From Whalleya microplaca (Eukaryota; Ascomycota; Sordariomycetes; Xylariales; Xylariaceae): a stretch of 64,000 nt of DNA. Below are positions 32,408-43,916 of the stretch, in pieces. The DNA lies in the NCBI GenBank assembly GCA_022497155.1, contig MU385712.1, forward strand, positions 185,765 to 249,764. The letters run 5' to 3'. The notes beneath the pieces were generated by a model that saw nothing but the letters and a program-made list of their open reading frames with translations, had not been told where the DNA came from and ran no database searches. The translations under genes were made by a program, and so were the position numbers. Positions within the stretch are counted from its first letter, which is position 1. Each line of letters starts with the position of its first letter.

Positions 32408-34556
32408 ATGTCTGTGGCTAGTGCAATCTACGGCCAACACAAGGCCATCACGATGGAAAGAGATTACTCTTACGACCCGTCAATGGAGCCCGTTCCTAGA
32501 GTCGGCCGAAACAGCGTGCCTGTGGACCATCTGGACTTCAACGGCATCGCACACTTGAAAGAAGGGGAGCAGGGCTGGGAGGTCGACCGTAGCCCAGGCA
32601 ACGACTGGAGCAAATGCCTCTTCGAGCGTCATGGAAGTATGGGAACATACTATATTCCAACCAAAGAGCTGCGTGTCGGCAGAAGAGGGCGGGACTTTCG
32701 CGTCCCTGATCAGAAGGTGTCGCTGGTAAAGGTCAATTATGATCGTGACATGGATCCCCTAGCGCGATTCATCTGCCATTACTGGTCCCAAGCCCGAGCC
32801 AACCAAGCTCAGCTTCTGAATCTCGGCCTTGCCCCTGAGAGATGCTCGGCCGTCTTTGGGGATAAATTCAAACAGAATGTGCTGCGCATATGCAAGGGTA
32901 AGTACTGATTTTACGATCATAGTTGTTGATTCCATGCTAACGGATTACCAATCAGCATTCCCAGCTCAGTCACGGGCAGTCCTGTTGAAGAGTTCCTACC
33001 GGATGTTCGTCACAGAGATTGGTGACCTGAAAGTGACGAAAGAAACTGCCGATCAACATCTCGGATATGTTCGATTGGGAGGAAGACATCACAGGTCTGG
33101 CCAGTGTGTCGACGTTACAGCCTATGTCGGCACTACAAGAACGCCCGCCAAGACGGGACTGGAGGATTACAAGGAGACGCCTCGTTCTGAGCTGTACCAG
33201 CATAAGCTATTCAAAGGGTACCCATATCAGCAGGCCATCATGGTAAAGATGATGAAGTTAGATGGATTCGACAATCATCTAACTGCCATGGCTGAGCAAA
33301 CACTGGTACATGTGATGAATAGCTGTGCTGGGTGGCATTCACTGGACCGTCGTGAGGAAGACAACTGGACCATAGAGACCAGCAGGGCCCAAATATTGGA
33401 CGAGTTCAGGGAGTCTTCTTGCAAGGCCTCAGAATTCACAGAATTCTGTGTGACGGGTGCCAACGTGCTTTGTCCTCTGTTCCAGAACAGTTCGTCTGGC
33501 AAGGCGTGGACCTCGATGACCATCCCGCCAACTCTCCACTGTCCCCAGCTGGAAAGGTACACCACGGCTTGTCGACTGCCACGGGTCGAGAATGGCAAGA
33601 TGACTCTAAGTCTCGCCCCAGGTCTGCGCTTCGTCATCGAGGGAAGTGTTGGAAAAAAGGCCAACCTCCGTCCCGGCCAGCTGGTGCGGTTGCGGTTCGA
33701 TCTGACATTTCCCAACCGGCACCCAAAGCCTTGGATTAACGTGCCAGACATCGGCGTATACGAGGAGTTCGGGATGGCTTCAGGCATGGCGGCATACCTT
33801 GAGCTCCCTGGCGCCGGAACAAACTCAAAGCAGTGGACCGAAGTCCAGCTATTCTGTGAGCAGCCCATCGGGAAAGTTATCGACGGCATCTGGCACCCGG
33901 TAGGATGGCTTAAGGCCATGCATATCATCCAGTTGCTCGAAGGTATCGAGATAGAATCCGTGTCCGATCACTTTCCTAGGGCTGCATACACTGTGGCTTC
34001 AATGGAACGGCTTGAGTACGACCACCTCGCGCAAGAGCTGACAGGACAGGAAGTTTCATATCCTCGCACGAAGACACCCAAGCCAAGGATAATGAAATAT
34101 GAGGACAACCTTCGCATCATGGACGACAAGTATCCTGGCTTGGTTGTTCCCCCCTATCTTCGGACGGACCAGAATTTCCTCTCCGTCTTCAGAAAGGTGC
34201 CCGGTGCCTGCGACTTTTGCCAGTGGATCACGAGCCATACCGTGCTGTTGAATGGCGTACAGGGGATCGTAAAGGGCTCCTGCTCCGAACCAGGGGAGAA
34301 GTGTGACGCCTGCAGCATGTTTCTCAGACGTCCCTGTACCTGGACGCACCCGGATCTGTGGCCGCCGCCCCCCTCTCTGTTCTACCACGTCGGTCACCAA
34401 GAGGGCGGACGGGCGGTGTCGTGCACACAGAGAACCATCCCACCGCCTTTCGGCGGGGAAAAGATGGCCCAGATCCTGGCCGCGCGGGAGAGAAGCACTG
34501 AAGAGGATGAGGAGGATTCGGATTCGAATGAGAGTCTGCTGGATCTCGACGCCTGA
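32408..34556 (+). CDS. hypothetical protein with C-terminal Cys cluster
   Basis: Two exons (32408-32897 and 32956-34556) with a 58-bp GTAAGT...CAG intron (branch site GCTAAC) give 696 aa. I do not recognise the family. The protein is soluble, without signal peptide or membrane helices. Around residues 430-480 is LRPGQLVRLRFDLTFPNRHP, which looks like a beta-rich fold. Near the C-terminus a Cys-rich block (CDFCQW...CSEPGEKCDACSMFLRRPC) could bind one or two zinc ions, ahead of WTHPDLWPPPPSLFY. It ends in an acidic tail (EEDEEDSDSNESLLDLDA). The start ATG is the first in frame after the promoter region. Coding quality is high and the splice junction keeps frame. A role cannot be stated. Confidence 0.8.
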
Positions 34557-34599
34557 AAGGCTCAAGCCCTAGGTCTTGGACGGTGTTCCCGAAGCTGGC

Positions 34600-35335
34600 A
34601 ACGATCGTATGAGTTTCGATAGCCTGTGTGCCAGGGAACCCTCCAATTCCGTCGCAGTCACGATTCGCAGTCGCGGCGCAATGTGTGCCGAGTAAGAAGA
34701 CCCCCATCCTGTCCGAGCAGATCTCTTCGGTGCTTCCAAATTTATCGAGGCGTCGGATGGAGCCCAGTTTTGCATTGGCATCGAGGTCAACGACGATTAC
34801 CGGGGAGATTCAAGGCATAGCAATGGCCATCATGCTGAATGATACCCTTGAAAGACCGTTGTGTTTTATTCCAGTCAGATCAGGTATATAAGACCCTTGA
34901 GTTGTTATCAGAAACATGCTAACTTTGGATATCAGAGTCTAAAATGCTGGAGGAGAGCAAATCGCCATAGACAAGGAGAGAGCGAAACCCCTTGGAGTCA
35001 TCCAAGTGCAGGTCTCAGGAGCTATGCCGTGGTTGTCTAATCGACGGCATATATACCGCCGAGGTTCAAGGCATACCAATGGCCGTCAGAAGCCCTGGCT
35101 TGCAGACTTCCCCTGCCCCCGATTGCTCGGCCGCCTCCTAACCGGCGAAAAGCCTACGGGCGAAGGTGCTTGCGATAAGCAAGACGAGTCCACGAAGGCC
35201 GAGGTACGCCTACCTATACATGGTTGGAGCACGGGCTATCTCTCCCGGAGATCTCAGACAAACGGTACATCCGGCCACAGAACGCAGGCGTGTCGATGCC
35301 CGTGTTGTCGACAGCAGTTTAGCTGGTGAATTCCA
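34600..35335 (+). pseudogene. relic of a DUF7918-type gene
   Basis: Translated pieces match the pattern I know for the fungal DUF7918 family. AVTIRSRGAMCAE is followed by a TAA stop at 34693 where Tyr would be expected (CAE-stop-EDPHP). Then come SKFIEASDGAQFCIGIEVND and YRGD, a second in-frame stop, a plausible intron (about 34879-34935, branch GCTAAC), and in another frame DKERAKPLGVIQVQVSGA. With two stops and a frame change it is not a working gene. A 30-bp segment around TTCAAGGCATA(G/C)CAATGGCC recurs at about 34808 and 35063, giving YRGDSRHSNG and YRRGSRHTNG, so part was duplicated. The family's function is unknown. Confidence 0.5.
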
Positions 35336-36243
35336 TGACTATGAATGGTCTGGACGAAGATGAAATGGATTGGTGTTGGGAATTTGCTGGCCATAATGCG
35401 TAGTTTTGGCATTTTAGTACATGGTCCAGGCCTATATAGAATATAATTATTAATTCCTGGTGGATTCTACATTAACTACCTACATGCTAGTATCTTTGGC
35501 GTGAACTGAGTGACCTCTAGCCTTCGCTATTACTATGACACTTTCCATGTGTATACCGAATCACCGCTACTCCCCCCATAAGACTAGATAGATTATGAGC
35601 CCTTATGTTCGAACAACTATATCGTGTTGTACTTTAGAGTCAGTCTAATCTTAGTACCCAGCTCCCTCCCCGTATATGTAACAAGTAACCGTCAGACTAC
35701 CAAACCCTCACCTCACCTCACCTTAGCCCAGCAGTAGAGATCAACTTTGGTATCTTTATTAACTTATTTCATTCCATTCCATGTGTTACAGAATTGACTA
35801 TACCATACAGAGTCAACCGCACCAGCCATTCCGTATCGCATACTACGAGCACAGCACGCAGATCGCAACACAACGCATCGCACTGCACCGTATTACAGTA
35901 CCAACAGTCTACGCTGCGCTGCCTCCGCCACCCCGCTCACCTACCTACTTATCGCACGTATTTTACGTAAGCATATATATATGCAGGTAGGCAGACAGAC
36001 AGGTAGACAGACAGGAGTGCGATTCGCGCGAGCCTGGGTCCATTTTTATCATACGGAGAAACCCGTGCATCCATCCATCCCTCCGAACCATGAAACGCCG
36101 CCCGTACATCATATTCAGTCCACAAGCGATGTCCGCTCTCTCTCTCTCTCCTTTTCCCATCCGTCGATAGAGCGCTTCTTTCTCTGGATAAACACACGCA
36201 CACACTTACACACAAGTCTTCGTAAGACAAACCCCATTCGTCA
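35336..36243. other. intergenic between relic and ATG27
   Basis: No gene is supported. It contains TA/CAGA-type simple sequence (GCAGGTAGGCAGACAGACAG near 35983-36015) and a TCTC run near 36138. It includes the 3' untranslated region of the ATG27 gene. Confidence 0.6.
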
Positions 36244-37687
36244 TCACACCGCGCTGTACCCGCCCCGACTCCCGCTCCCCTGGACCGTGTTCAGCACCCT
36301 TCTGGCCCAGTCCTTCATAAGGTAGGGCACGTCGCGGATCGTGTCGCCGTGCGGGACTAGGTCCCACCCCCGCGCGCCGTAGCGGTTGTAGTTGAGCCAG
36401 GACCCGAAGATCAGGTAGGCGGCCGTACCGAGGAATACTCTGCGAGACGTATGTGTGATTAGCAAGCAAGCCTCGTGTTATGTAAGAGATATACAGGAGT
36501 AGACCATATATAAATACATCTTCAGATCTCAGGGGGCGGGGCTTGGCGTGAAAAGGGGAAAGGAGATACTCACAGGATAACGAGCCACGTGAAGAAGCCC
36601 CAGTGCGGGTTCGGTTGCTCGTCGCCCTCATCGTCGCCGTCTGCCCTCTTCTCGCAAGCGTACTTGGAGGACCAGGTCAGGCGCAGCACATCCATGTCCG
36701 AGTTATCGTCCATGGGGCCGTAGCTGTTGTACACGAGGCTGGGGTCGACCCCATTGCCCAACTGGATCTCCTTGGACGCACCATCATCATCACCACCGTC
36801 ATCACCACCATCACCCCCATCTTCTCCGTTACCGTCATCCCCCTCGGCGCGGTAGAGCAGGGGGTTAGAGGAGCGGGCGGAAAGCGGGTCGTCGCTGCGC
36901 TCGTACTTCCCGTCCGGGTCGCCGTCGCGGTCGTACTTGTCCTCGGGGTCGTACTCGCCCTCGGTGCCGTTGCGCTTGGGGTCGCAGAGGAACTCGATGA
37001 TGACGCGCTGCTGGCGCTTCTTGCCGCTGTCGGTCTTGTCGAAGCCGCCCTTCATCACGAGGCGCAGGCCCTCCTTCTGCGAGTCCGAGTGCGAGTCCGA
37101 GGTGCTCAGGCGCGTGAGCTCGGGGTCGAGCGGCTTGCCGCCGTGGTCCTGCAGGTTGCCGGCCAGCGGGAAGGCCTTCGAGAATGTGTCGGTCGGGTTC
37201 TCGCCTACTGTTATTAGGCGCTGAATTGCACATACTAGATGGAGCAAGAGTCAGCCAGCCAGCCATTTAGTCAGTGAGTCAGTCGGTGGGTCGGGTAGCT
37301 AGTTAATGCTTCTCAACCCAGCCTTGCCCAGCCGAAACCACATATGTCTGTATGTATATATGCATCGCAAATCCAACTCGGGTCATCCGTACCTTTCGAG
37401 CCGTTGGGGCATTGCTCCGTCTTGCTCACGTCCCCCTTCTTCTTCAGGTAACCGCATATGTCGACGGTGTAGGTGGTGTTGTGCCAGACCTGGCCCTCCT
37501 GGTGGCTCATGACGACGGAATGTGGGCCGCCAAGTGCCGAGAGGTCGAACCGCTGCTTGTCGGCCACGATGTGATTGCAGTCGAACATGGCCGCGGCGGG
37601 CACAGGCGCTAGCAGGAGTCCCAGGGCCAAGGCCAGGGGCAGGGCCGCTGCGGCGTCCGCCGGCGTATTTAACGCTGGAAATCTCAT
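36244..37687 (-). CDS. atg27: autophagy-related protein 27 (type I membrane protein)
   Basis: Three exons (37687-37393, 37234-36574, 36439-36244) with introns of 158 and 134 bp give 383 aa. Atg27 is a type I membrane protein needed for Atg9 trafficking between Golgi, endosome/vacuole and the phagophore site. The signal peptide covers about residues 1-33. The luminal MRH-like domain begins FDCNHIVADKQRFDLSALGG and has paired cysteines (DICGYL, QCPNGSK, VCAIQRL, EFLCDP, YACEK). A Gly/Asp-rich insertion (about residues 250-265) is low-complexity. The single transmembrane helix is HWGFFTWLVILVFLGTAAYL, split by intron 2. The cytosolic tail GSWLNYNRYGARGWDLVPHG ... WARRVLNTVQGSGSRGGYSAV ends in YSAV, the Tyr-based sorting motif known from yeast Atg27. 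A (TA)n tract lies just upstream of the start. Confidence 0.96.
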
Positions 37688-37719
37688 CGCGTGTGCGTTT
37701 GCGTTTGCGTATCTGTGGG

Positions 37720-37742
37720 CGTATATATATATATATATATAT
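37720..37742. repeat. (TA)n microsatellite in ATG27 5' region
   Basis: About eleven TA units lie 33-55 bp upstream of the atg27 start codon. On the coding strand they occupy the position of the leader or core promoter. Confidence 0.85.
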
Positions 37743-39684
37743 GTGATGATGATGTATATATGTATGCTTTAAGCAGTATAGATTTCGTTCAACGTGACCG
37801 ACTCGGGTCTATCGGACACGCATGGGATCAAGGCCCGAGTTCGATATTCCGCGAAAGCGTACGCACGTTATAGGATGCAGCAACAGAGGGGATTCGGAAC
37901 CCGCGATATTAATGGACAGAGTAACAAACGGATGGGCGGAATGGAACGCGGTGGAAGCCCGAAATGCGTATCTGGGCACGGGAACGGGAGCTCGGGATTA
38001 TAAATGTCTACGATGTTACAAGTTGATGGAGAGGACTGCAAGAGAGATAGCAGTGGAAGGGAGCAGATGTCCAAGCATCGGATAGATGAGCGTTTTGGGT
38101 GGAATGGGATTAAGTACGGTATTGAGTCCGTCACGATATACGCAGTGCAAGGTAATAAAGTGGATGGAAGCTCTCTCATGTGCTCCGGTGGCCAAGAGGC
38201 GTTTATTACATATCGAGGGTACGAGTGTACATACATACAAGTGTACATACATACAAGTGTACGACGTCCTCGGCTGAATGAATGGCAGCTGTCAGCCTGC
38301 CAGCCCGTCAGCCCGTTCGTCATAGCATGCAGGGGTATGAAGTGGTACCGAGCTACTTACCCGTATTAGTCGATTTTATTAGGTAATATGAACGTTTCAG
38401 GAAAGCCTGTCCACGTGACCTCCCCTTCACCTCACGTTCATCTCATATTCACCCCCCTATTTGACATATGGACATACTGCCGCAATTGCGATTAGCCAAT
38501 CAGATCCTATGCCTTGGACTTGCACTATTTCTATTTTACAAGCTCCTTTTACAAGTCACTCTTGGTATATCACAAGTCATGTAAAACAAGCTGTCTGAAT
38601 CCATACAGGTTATATAGCCTTTTAATGCCTCTGTAATTGAGATATCGAGTCTATACGAACTCACGCCAGGCCACTGTTCGTGGCCCCATTTAACTATATA
38701 AAAACAACCGCTTTTCCCACAAACAGCAGACAGAGTGTATACCGAATACAACTCCATCATTGATAGACAGCCTAGGCTAAGACAAACCATCGCAGTATCG
38801 TAAACAAGTCAACCCATTCGTTACCCATAGGCTTGTCTACCTAATCTGCCCTAGGTACGCAGCCAGGTACGCAAAGCACACGAGATAGATATATTTGCGT
38901 ACAAACACCACACCACGCAAGAAACGCAACGCAAACAAAGTCATCCATTCCGTTCCATTCGCGTAGGTTAGGTAAGGTAAGGTTACCCTAAAGGGGGGGG
39001 GCAGATAGGGTACGCATGACTTTATAAAACAAAAACCACCATGATGATGGTGAATGATGATGAAGTTTCCCGTAGTATACAACGCCATGTGATAATGTGA
39101 TTCGGTAGTGCGCGTTTCGTTGGGGGTAGTAGTAGTAGTAGTCCATGATAATCCGTTCCCCCATCCGCAATTCGCAACCCGTTCCTAACCCGTTCCTAAC
39201 CCCATACATAAGCATTGGATAAAGAAAAACCAAAAAAACACTCGCAACCGCCCCCCTTTCGCCAATGCCCCTTTTGCTTTCTTCGATGCCAAGAGAGGAA
39301 GGAAAACAAACGGCAAATGATAAAAACACATCCATCTGGGTATATGAGAAAAGCGAATCCGGGCACGCCCCCCCCTTTCCCCCTTCCCCAGTGCCAGAAA
39401 CCAGTTGCTTAGTGAGACCGGTAATACGCCATGGATAATGTCCCCTGAACGCCAGATCACTCCTCTCCCTCCTCGTCCTCCTCATCCTCATCCTCATCCT
39501 CATACTCCTCACCCTCCTCCTCACCCTCACTTAGCATATAATCGCGGCCCAAGCAGATGCCACGTCCCACATCAGCGTACAACCCAGCATCAGCCAGCTC
39601 GCATGGTCGATTCGCGTTGCGACAGCAACAAACCAATGGTAGTACTTCCTCGGGAGGCGACGGCGACGGTGTTACGAGCCCCTC
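37743..39684. other. intergenic, 1.9 kb
   Basis: This lies between the atg27 promoter and the spt20 3' end. No gene is supported. It contains a 16-bp tandem duplication (GTGTACATACATACAA x2) at 38225-38262, a GTAGTAGTAGTAG run near 39126, and a CTCCTCATC-rich stretch at 39460-39535 just beyond the spt20 stop. Confidence 0.6.
38225..38262. repeat. 16-bp tandem duplication
   Basis: GTGTACATACATACAA occurs twice in tandem and is followed by a third GTGTAC. Confidence 0.85.
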
Positions 39685-42600
39685 CTACTGTTGCATCATG
39701 TGCATCCCGTTCGCCTGGTTCTGGGCCTGCGCCTGCGCCTGCGCCTGCGCCTGTGCCTGCATCCGGCGCTGCATCATCTCGCGCGACACCATCTCCTGGG
39801 CCCGCTTGTAGCAGTTCTGCTTGAACTGCTCGAGGGTTTCCGGCGGCATGTGCTGCACGCCGCCGTACCGCTCCGCGTACGGTCCGATGCTGTTCTGGTA
39901 GAGCAGGTTCTGCTTCTGGCGGACGATGTTCATGAGGTTGTTGGACATGTTCCCGCCTTGCTGGCCCTGCTGCTGCGCTCGCTGCTGCTGCATCTGCTGC
40001 ATGGCGGCCACCTGGGCGGCGTTTAGCCCGTTGGCGTTCATGAAGTTGGGATTGCCCATCTGCTGGCCCGGCATCTGTCCCTGCATGTGCTGTTGTTGCT
40101 GCATATTGTTGATTTGCTGCTGGTACCGCTGGTGGAGTTGGGCCTGCTGGGCTGCCGTCATCATGCCGTTGTTCTGCATGTTGATATTCGCCATCTGTTG
40201 GCGCAGAAGATGCTGCTGAAGCATTTGATTCTGCATCTGGTTTGGTATCTGAGGGTTCATGCCGCCCTGCATGGCTTGCATCTGCTGCTGCTGCGCAATA
40301 CGCTGGCGTTGCTGCTGTGCAGCCATCTGGGCGGCCATCAATTGGCTCTGCATCGGTTGCCCCATATTTTGGTTACCCATGAGCATGGCCTGACCCATTT
40401 GCGAGTTGCCGGCCATCATACCGGGAGGTGGACTCGCTTGGCTCATATGGGGCGTAGGCATCGGCCGACTGATCGGAGTGCCGTGTTGCATTTGGGGTGT
40501 GGCACTGGGCATACGAGGAGTGCCGGCAGGATGGCTCTGTTGACTGCCCCTAGCAGACATACTGACGGCCATGGGTGCAGACATCTGCGCGTGGTTCTGA
40601 ACGACAGACGATGGTCTAGCGGGGCTGCCACCCATTCCCGAGTTCGTCTGTTGCATGGGCACCACCATAGGGCTCGACATGGTTTGTGGCGTATTTTGCC
40701 GTACAATGGGTGATGAGGCAGGTGGTTGCGAGACCTGTTGCGGAAACCGGTGGGGGGCCTGGGCCGGCATGCCACCATTGGGCATCCCGTTCTGGGTAGG
40801 ATGGCCATGCGATGACGGTGTCATCTGGTTCATCTGGGTATTCGGAGGCGATTGAGCGGCAGCCGCCTGGGCTTGGGCCTGCGCCTGGGCTTGCGCTTGA
40901 GCGTGGGCTTGTGCTTGCTGTTGAGCCAATGCACGACGCTGGGCTTCGGCCGCCTGATGTTGTGCCTGCTGTTGGGCCTGCTGTTGGGCCTGCTGTTGCG
41001 CTTGTTGTTGTCGTAACTGGGCGGCATGTTGTGCCTGCTGGGATTGCTGCTGTGCTTGCTGTCGCGTGAGCTCCTGGTCACGACGTAACTTTTCCTCAGC
41101 TTGCTGGCGTTGAATCATCGCCTGCTGCTCTTGCTGCTGTTGCTGCCTTTGTAACGCGAGCTTGCGCTCATTCTCCGCCTGTCTTAGCTTCTCTTGCTCC
41201 TTCTTCTCCGCGTGCTCTCTCTTAATGTCTTCGAGGACTTTGAAGCGTTCGAAGCGAGGCTCGAATGTAGCAGCTCCCGACTGTCCATTGCCATCCCCTC
41301 CGTTCGTCCCACCCTGTGCACCACCAGCGTAGGTCGAACGGCGCTCGTCGAAAGTAAGCATATACTTCTCTTGCTCCGCCGCCAATGCCTCGTCGGCCGC
41401 TCTCTCGGCGACAGTTCTCTTGCGAGCCTTCGGCTTAGGCGGTGGATCCGAGTGCTTGGGATCGCGCGTCAGGTCGAGGAGGGCGATCATCTCTTCCTTG
41501 TTCTTAGTAGGCTCTAGATGCAACGGTGGGGCGGTTGCGAGGAGAATCTGGGCCTCTGCAGCATGTATATCGTGAGGATCTAGCTCCATCTTCTCACGCT
41601 TTTGTCTTTTCGCTGGCGGTGGCATGTTTGATGCCGTCGGGGTGGGAGGAACAGCGGACATTGGCGTAGGGGGGACATCAACACCGCCTGCGCCGCGGGG
41701 AGTAGATGCTTTGATCATCAGATCGGCCTGCAAGCTCTGCTGGGTTGGTTGAAGGACAAGGGTGTAGACCTTCGCTTTCGGCGGCACTTTGCTCTTCTGC
41801 TCTTCGGCAGCGGCTGACGGAGCTGGTAAGTTCTCCTTGTCCGTGATATCGGCATCTTTCGCCTTCTCGTCGGTACCCGGCAGCCCAGCTTCCGTGCTGT
41901 TCATGTTCTCCTTGGGATACGGCACGTACGGGGACGGCGTAATGTACGGGTTATAGTTGTGTATGGAAGAGGGCATGACCGTGCTGGGTTTCGAGGTCGG
42001 CGGCGCGGCTTCCTTAGTCTGAGTAGGCGTTTTGTGGTCGTGTATTTGCACGATCAAACAGCCATCGTAAAAGACAACACCGCCCTCGGTAAAATATTGC
42101 ACTAAATCATGCGGTACGGTCTTGGTCTTGCAATGTTCTATAAAAACTCTCATGGGCGACTTGTATGGGAAGACGCCATCTTGCTGATCGAATCGGAAAT
42201 GGTTCGGATGAAGATGTACAACCAAGGACGGAGGACATTTGCTATATTTCTTTAAGATATATAAATCGGTAACCACTACTCTGCTGTGAGTATACGATGG
42301 ATTCTGCTGCGTTGTCAGATAAGAAGACTGCATACCTTCTGGCCGTGGCTCGAATGACTGGGGTAATATAGCGTCAGGAGCCATGGTGGCCGACCTCAAG
42401 GCGGCCGCATTTCTCTGGCGAGTAGCGGTGTCTCGTCTTGACCGGGCTGGTCCCGGGCGATTGGCGGCGCCATTTATTCCGTTAGCCGTGTTAGGGTTTG
42501 TTGCGTTTGACGATGCTGCTTGCTGCTGCTGCTGTTTAGCAATACCTGGCGGCGGCTTCTTCGCGGGCATGGAGGGAGAAGGCGATGATTGCGACGAAGA

Positions 42601-42696
42601 TAGACCGTTTGTCTGGATGCCCGAAGGTTGAGGCCGTCGTATCTTCTGCACGGCAGCGGGCGGAGGGGGAGGGACAGCAGCCACGACCGGAGCCAT
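39685..42696 (-). CDS. spt20: SAGA complex subunit SPT20
   Basis: This single-exon gene encodes 1003 aa. Spt20 is a structural subunit of the SAGA histone acetyltransferase/coactivator complex in the nucleus. The conserved Spt20 domain spans about residues 120-225: VVVTDLYILKKYSKCPPSLV, HLHPNHFRFDQQDGVF, MRVFIEHCKTKTVPHDLVQY and GGVVFYDGCLIVQIHDHK. A second conserved block (YTLVLQPTQQSLQADL) lies near 315-330, followed by KMELDPHDIHAAEAQILLAT and RKRTVAERAADEALAAEQEK. The second half is Gln/Met/Pro-rich low complexity (QQQQQEQQ, QQAQQQAQQQAQ, AQAQAQAQ), typical of Pezizomycotina Spt20, and probably mediates multivalent contacts. It ends with the AQAQAQAQAQNQANGMHMMQ tract. The start is the ATG before APVVAAVPPPPP. 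GCC/CTG repeat tracts make length polymorphism between strains likely. Confidence 0.95.
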   Translation of the reverse strand: MAPVVAAVPPPPPAAVQKIRRPQPSGIQTNGLSSSQSSPSPSMPAKKPPPGIAKQQQQQAASSNATNPNTANGINGAANRPGPARSRRDTATRQRNAAALRSATMAPDAILPQSFEPRPEGMQSSYLTTQQNPSYTHSRVVVTDLYILKKYSKCPPSLVVHLHPNHFRFDQQDGVFPYKSPMRVFIEHCKTKTVPHDLVQYFTEGGVVFYDGCLIVQIHDHKTPTQTKEAAPPTSKPSTVMPSSIHNYNPYITPSPYVPYPKENMNSTEAGLPGTDEKAKDADITDKENLPAPSAAAEEQKSKVPPKAKVYTLVLQPTQQSLQADLMIKASTPRGAGGVDVPPTPMSAVPPTPTASNMPPPAKRQKREKMELDPHDIHAAEAQILLATAPPLHLEPTKNKEEMIALLDLTRDPKHSDPPPKPKARKRTVAERAADEALAAEQEKYMLTFDERRSTYAGGAQGGTNGGDGNGQSGAATFEPRFERFKVLEDIKREHAEKKEQEKLRQAENERKLALQRQQQQQEQQAMIQRQQAEEKLRRDQELTRQQAQQQSQQAQHAAQLRQQQAQQQAQQQAQQQAQHQAAEAQRRALAQQQAQAHAQAQAQAQAQAQAAAAQSPPNTQMNQMTPSSHGHPTQNGMPNGGMPAQAPHRFPQQVSQPPASSPIVRQNTPQTMSSPMVVPMQQTNSGMGGSPARPSSVVQNHAQMSAPMAVSMSARGSQQSHPAGTPRMPSATPQMQHGTPISRPMPTPHMSQASPPPGMMAGNSQMGQAMLMGNQNMGQPMQSQLMAAQMAAQQQRQRIAQQQQMQAMQGGMNPQIPNQMQNQMLQQHLLRQQMANINMQNNGMMTAAQQAQLHQRYQQQINNMQQQQHMQGQMPGQQMGNPNFMNANGLNAAQVAAMQQMQQQRAQQQGQQGGNMSNNLMNIVRQKQNLLYQNSIGPYAERYGGVQHMPPETLEQFKQNCYKRAQEMVSREMMQRRMQAQAQAQAQAQAQNQANGMHMMQQ

Positions 42697-43916
42697 GGCT
42701 GCGGCTCGCTCTCTTTAAGCGTTCGTCGCGACACTGTTGGATACGCAGGAACGCGACGAGGAGGTAGGCAACGCCAATAACGCAATAGGAACAAGTCGCT
42801 ACAGAACAGGCTATAGAACCACGAACCACCGGACTCTACGTTCGGTGTGGATGACCATTGGTCGCGATATTTGTTGGGTGGACGAGACCTGACACAGTGG
42901 GTTCAGATGGTCGATTTGATAGAGCGCGCGCAACGGACGATGTGTGGCTCGGTCGTTCGTTGTCGATCAGCCGGTTGATGGCGGTTTAACTAGACAAAAC
43001 GATGCTGCGTTTGACTCGTGAATTTCTTGATCGCATAGGAAGTGACGATGGTGCCAAGCCACGGCGTCGATATCGGTAGCGGGTGGTGGGAAAATAAAAT
43101 AAAAGACAAGTCGTTGGCCGAGATGGTCTTTGTGTGGGGTTTGAGAAGTGCAGGTGGTAGGTGACGAAGTTGGAAATACGGATAGAGTTATGGTGGATAA
43201 TCAGATTGGAACGAGCCTCAACGAGGTCGATCCACTCGCGCTGGCTGTGTACCTACGTACTGTATGTAGGTACATAAGTACATGCGGCAAGTCAGCCAAT
43301 CAGGTTATTGTATGGACGGATTACATAAGTTCATGCTCGGCCGAGGCAAAGCCACTAGGTTCGCCGCTCAGACCACATGTGAACTCTCTTATGTGCCCCA
43401 GCCTGCCAGCCAGGTGTTCCCCTTCATATTCTAACTTAAGTATTTACAGTTTTCCCGACCGATGTTAAAAAAGGGGCTGTTGAGCCACGCATGTTATGTA
43501 ATCCAGGGGAAGCATTGAAGATTGACGATGCTCAGTCTTGTAGCCTTCAATTGATTACTTTTACAAGTTAAATTTTGCGAATGGGTGGAAGTGAGGGGAC
43601 GAAGAAAAGAGAGTTCTTCACTTGCTAGAAACTTACCAGTCTAAGGATCTAATCAATTCTTCCACAACCTGTCTCAGTCCATTAACCGAGTCTCCTGAAG
43701 CGAATTGCGTGTACACCGAAATAGTTCCCATTCGCGCGTCTAGACTGAACTGAATTGTAACTAAGGATATGATATGTGTCCGTCTTGTATATCGTGGTAG
43801 TGGCAAATGACAATGTCTTCGAAAGTTATTCCAATATTTTCCTTAAATCAGACTCATCATCACTTCGTATCGAATCACCGCCGTCATACCAAGTCTCATC
43901 TCATCTCATCTCGTCA
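42697..43916. other. intergenic, 1.2 kb
   Basis: This is the spt20 promoter and leader region, followed by the 3' region of the PEX22-like gene. A 9-bp-arm hairpin lies at 43248-43274. No gene is supported. Confidence 0.6.
43248..43274. repeat. perfect hairpin, 9-bp arms
   Basis: TGTACCTAC at 43248-43256 and GTAGGTACA at 43266-43274 are exact inverted repeats around a 9-base loop. It lies about 550 bp upstream of spt20. It could be a regulatory dyad or chance; GTAGGTACAT-type motifs recur in this genome segment. Confidence 0.7.

Noticed and set aside
36603..37217. 204-aa + strand open frame opposite ATG27 exon 2
   Set aside because: It is the antisense shadow of a GC-rich coding exon. The minus strand carries a clear Atg27 protein.
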